This document shows, one piece after another, positions 6,036 to 6,174 of a DNA stretch of 6,174 nt. Every line of letters starts with the position of its first letter. The first letter of the stretch is position 1. The position numbers and the translations under genes were made by a program. Source of the DNA: JBGQAS01 sp964498605 (lineage in GTDB: Bacteria; Chloroflexota; Anaerolineae; Anaerolineales; Anaerolineaceae); the NCBI GenBank assembly GCA_964498605.1, contig CAZCHK010000086.1, positions 1 to 6,174 on the forward strand, written 5' to 3'. The notes below the pieces were generated by a model. It did no database searches and had not been told where the DNA came from. It was given only the letters and a program-made list of their open reading frames with translations.

Positions 6036-6078
6036 TTTGTCTTTCTATACCCTTTTATACATTTATTTGTCTTTTTAT
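6036..6078. repeat. Two direct repeats 30 bp apart overlapping the promoter (candidate operator)
   Basis: On the + strand TTTGTCTTTCTAT (6036-6048) and TTTGTCTTTTTAT (6066-6078) match at 12 of 13 positions and begin exactly 30 bases apart, about three helical turns. Between them a shorter repeat TATAC occurs at 6046-6050 and 6056-6060, ten bases apart. One copy touches the -35 box and lies in the spacer; the other lies around the expected start of transcription. The placement suits binding of a regulator on one face of the DNA, possibly the excisionase-like protein encoded next to it (inference). Confidence 0.5.
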
Positions 6079-6083
6079 GTCAA
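6044..6083 (-). promoter_or_regulatory. σ70-like promoter for the six-gene unit
   Basis: On the minus strand a perfect -35 TTGACA (6083-6078) is followed after 18 bases by TATAAA (6059-6054). A second possible -10, TATAGA, lies at 6049-6044. Initiation would fall near 6040-6050, leaving an untranslated leader of about 65-70 bases before ATG 5978. The region is markedly AT-rich against GC-rich genes. The TATAAAAG stretch could also serve as an archaeal TATA box, but the matching -35 element and overall gene style favour the bacterial reading. Confidence 0.75.
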
Positions 6084-6095
6084 TCAATAAGAAGT

Positions 6096-6135
6096 GCCCG
6101 GTGCCAGGCATGCTTCACGGGGCGCCGGGCTTTTT
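6096..6135 (+). terminator. Hairpin plus T-run, Rho-independent terminator (possibly bidirectional)
   Basis: GCCCGGTGCC (6096-6105) pairs with GGCGCCGGGC (6121-6130) as a 10-bp stem with one G-U pair and a 15-base loop, followed on the + strand by TTTTT (6131-6135). No + strand gene is visible before it. On the minus strand the hairpin is followed by the weaker CACTTCTTATTG. It may end a minus-strand gene lying beyond the right edge and insulate the promoter beginning 13 bases further on. The last 39 bases (6136-6174) hold no gene I can identify. Confidence 0.65.
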
Positions 6136-6174
6136 GATATTTGCCCGCTGTGATGCGCGGACAGGGCGCACTGG

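Overview
The window reads as part of a GC-rich bacterial genome. It carries one compact block of six genes, all on the minus strand, so transcription runs from right to left. Strong Shine-Dalgarno sequences, a σ70-like TTGACA/TATAAA promoter and a bacterial PknB/Hanks-type kinase all favour a bacterium. From memory, the protein style recalls Chloroflexota (Anaerolineae) and other environmental lineages, but the sequence does not prove this. Because the theme is ESCRT-like, an archaeon should be formally excluded by a whole-contig check.

Layout in transcription order. An AT-rich promoter region (about 5979-6090) lies next to a hairpin terminator (6096-6135). Next comes a 412-aa protein with an excisionase/MerR-like HTH, a Cys/His zinc-finger segment and a C-terminal winged-helix-like end (5978-4740). 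It is followed by a 229-aa ESCRT-III-like helical protein (4704-4015), a 402-aa MIT-AAA ATPase closely resembling Vps4 (4011-2803), a second ESCRT-III/Snf7-like protein of 217 aa (2785-2132), a second Vps4-like AAA ATPase of 388 aa (2127-961), and a Ser/Thr protein kinase whose 3' end lies beyond the left edge (947-1). Intergenic gaps are 35, 3, 17, 4 and 13 bases. No internal promoter or terminator is evident, so one transcription unit is likely.

How the genes may work together. The core looks like a duplicated [ESCRT-III-like + Vps4-like] module. In eukaryotes and archaea, ESCRT-III filaments remodel membranes and Vps4 docks on their C-terminal MIM helices through its MIT domain to disassemble them. 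Here both ATPases have a helical MIT or MIT-like N-terminus, and both helical proteins have a basic/amphipathic N-terminus and a MIM1-like C-terminal helix. No protein has a transmembrane segment. The lead protein could be a regulator of the operon, or an adaptor analogous to the winged-helix ESCRT-II subunits. The kinase could be a control input. The family assignments rest on motifs read by eye. The membrane-remodelling role is inference.
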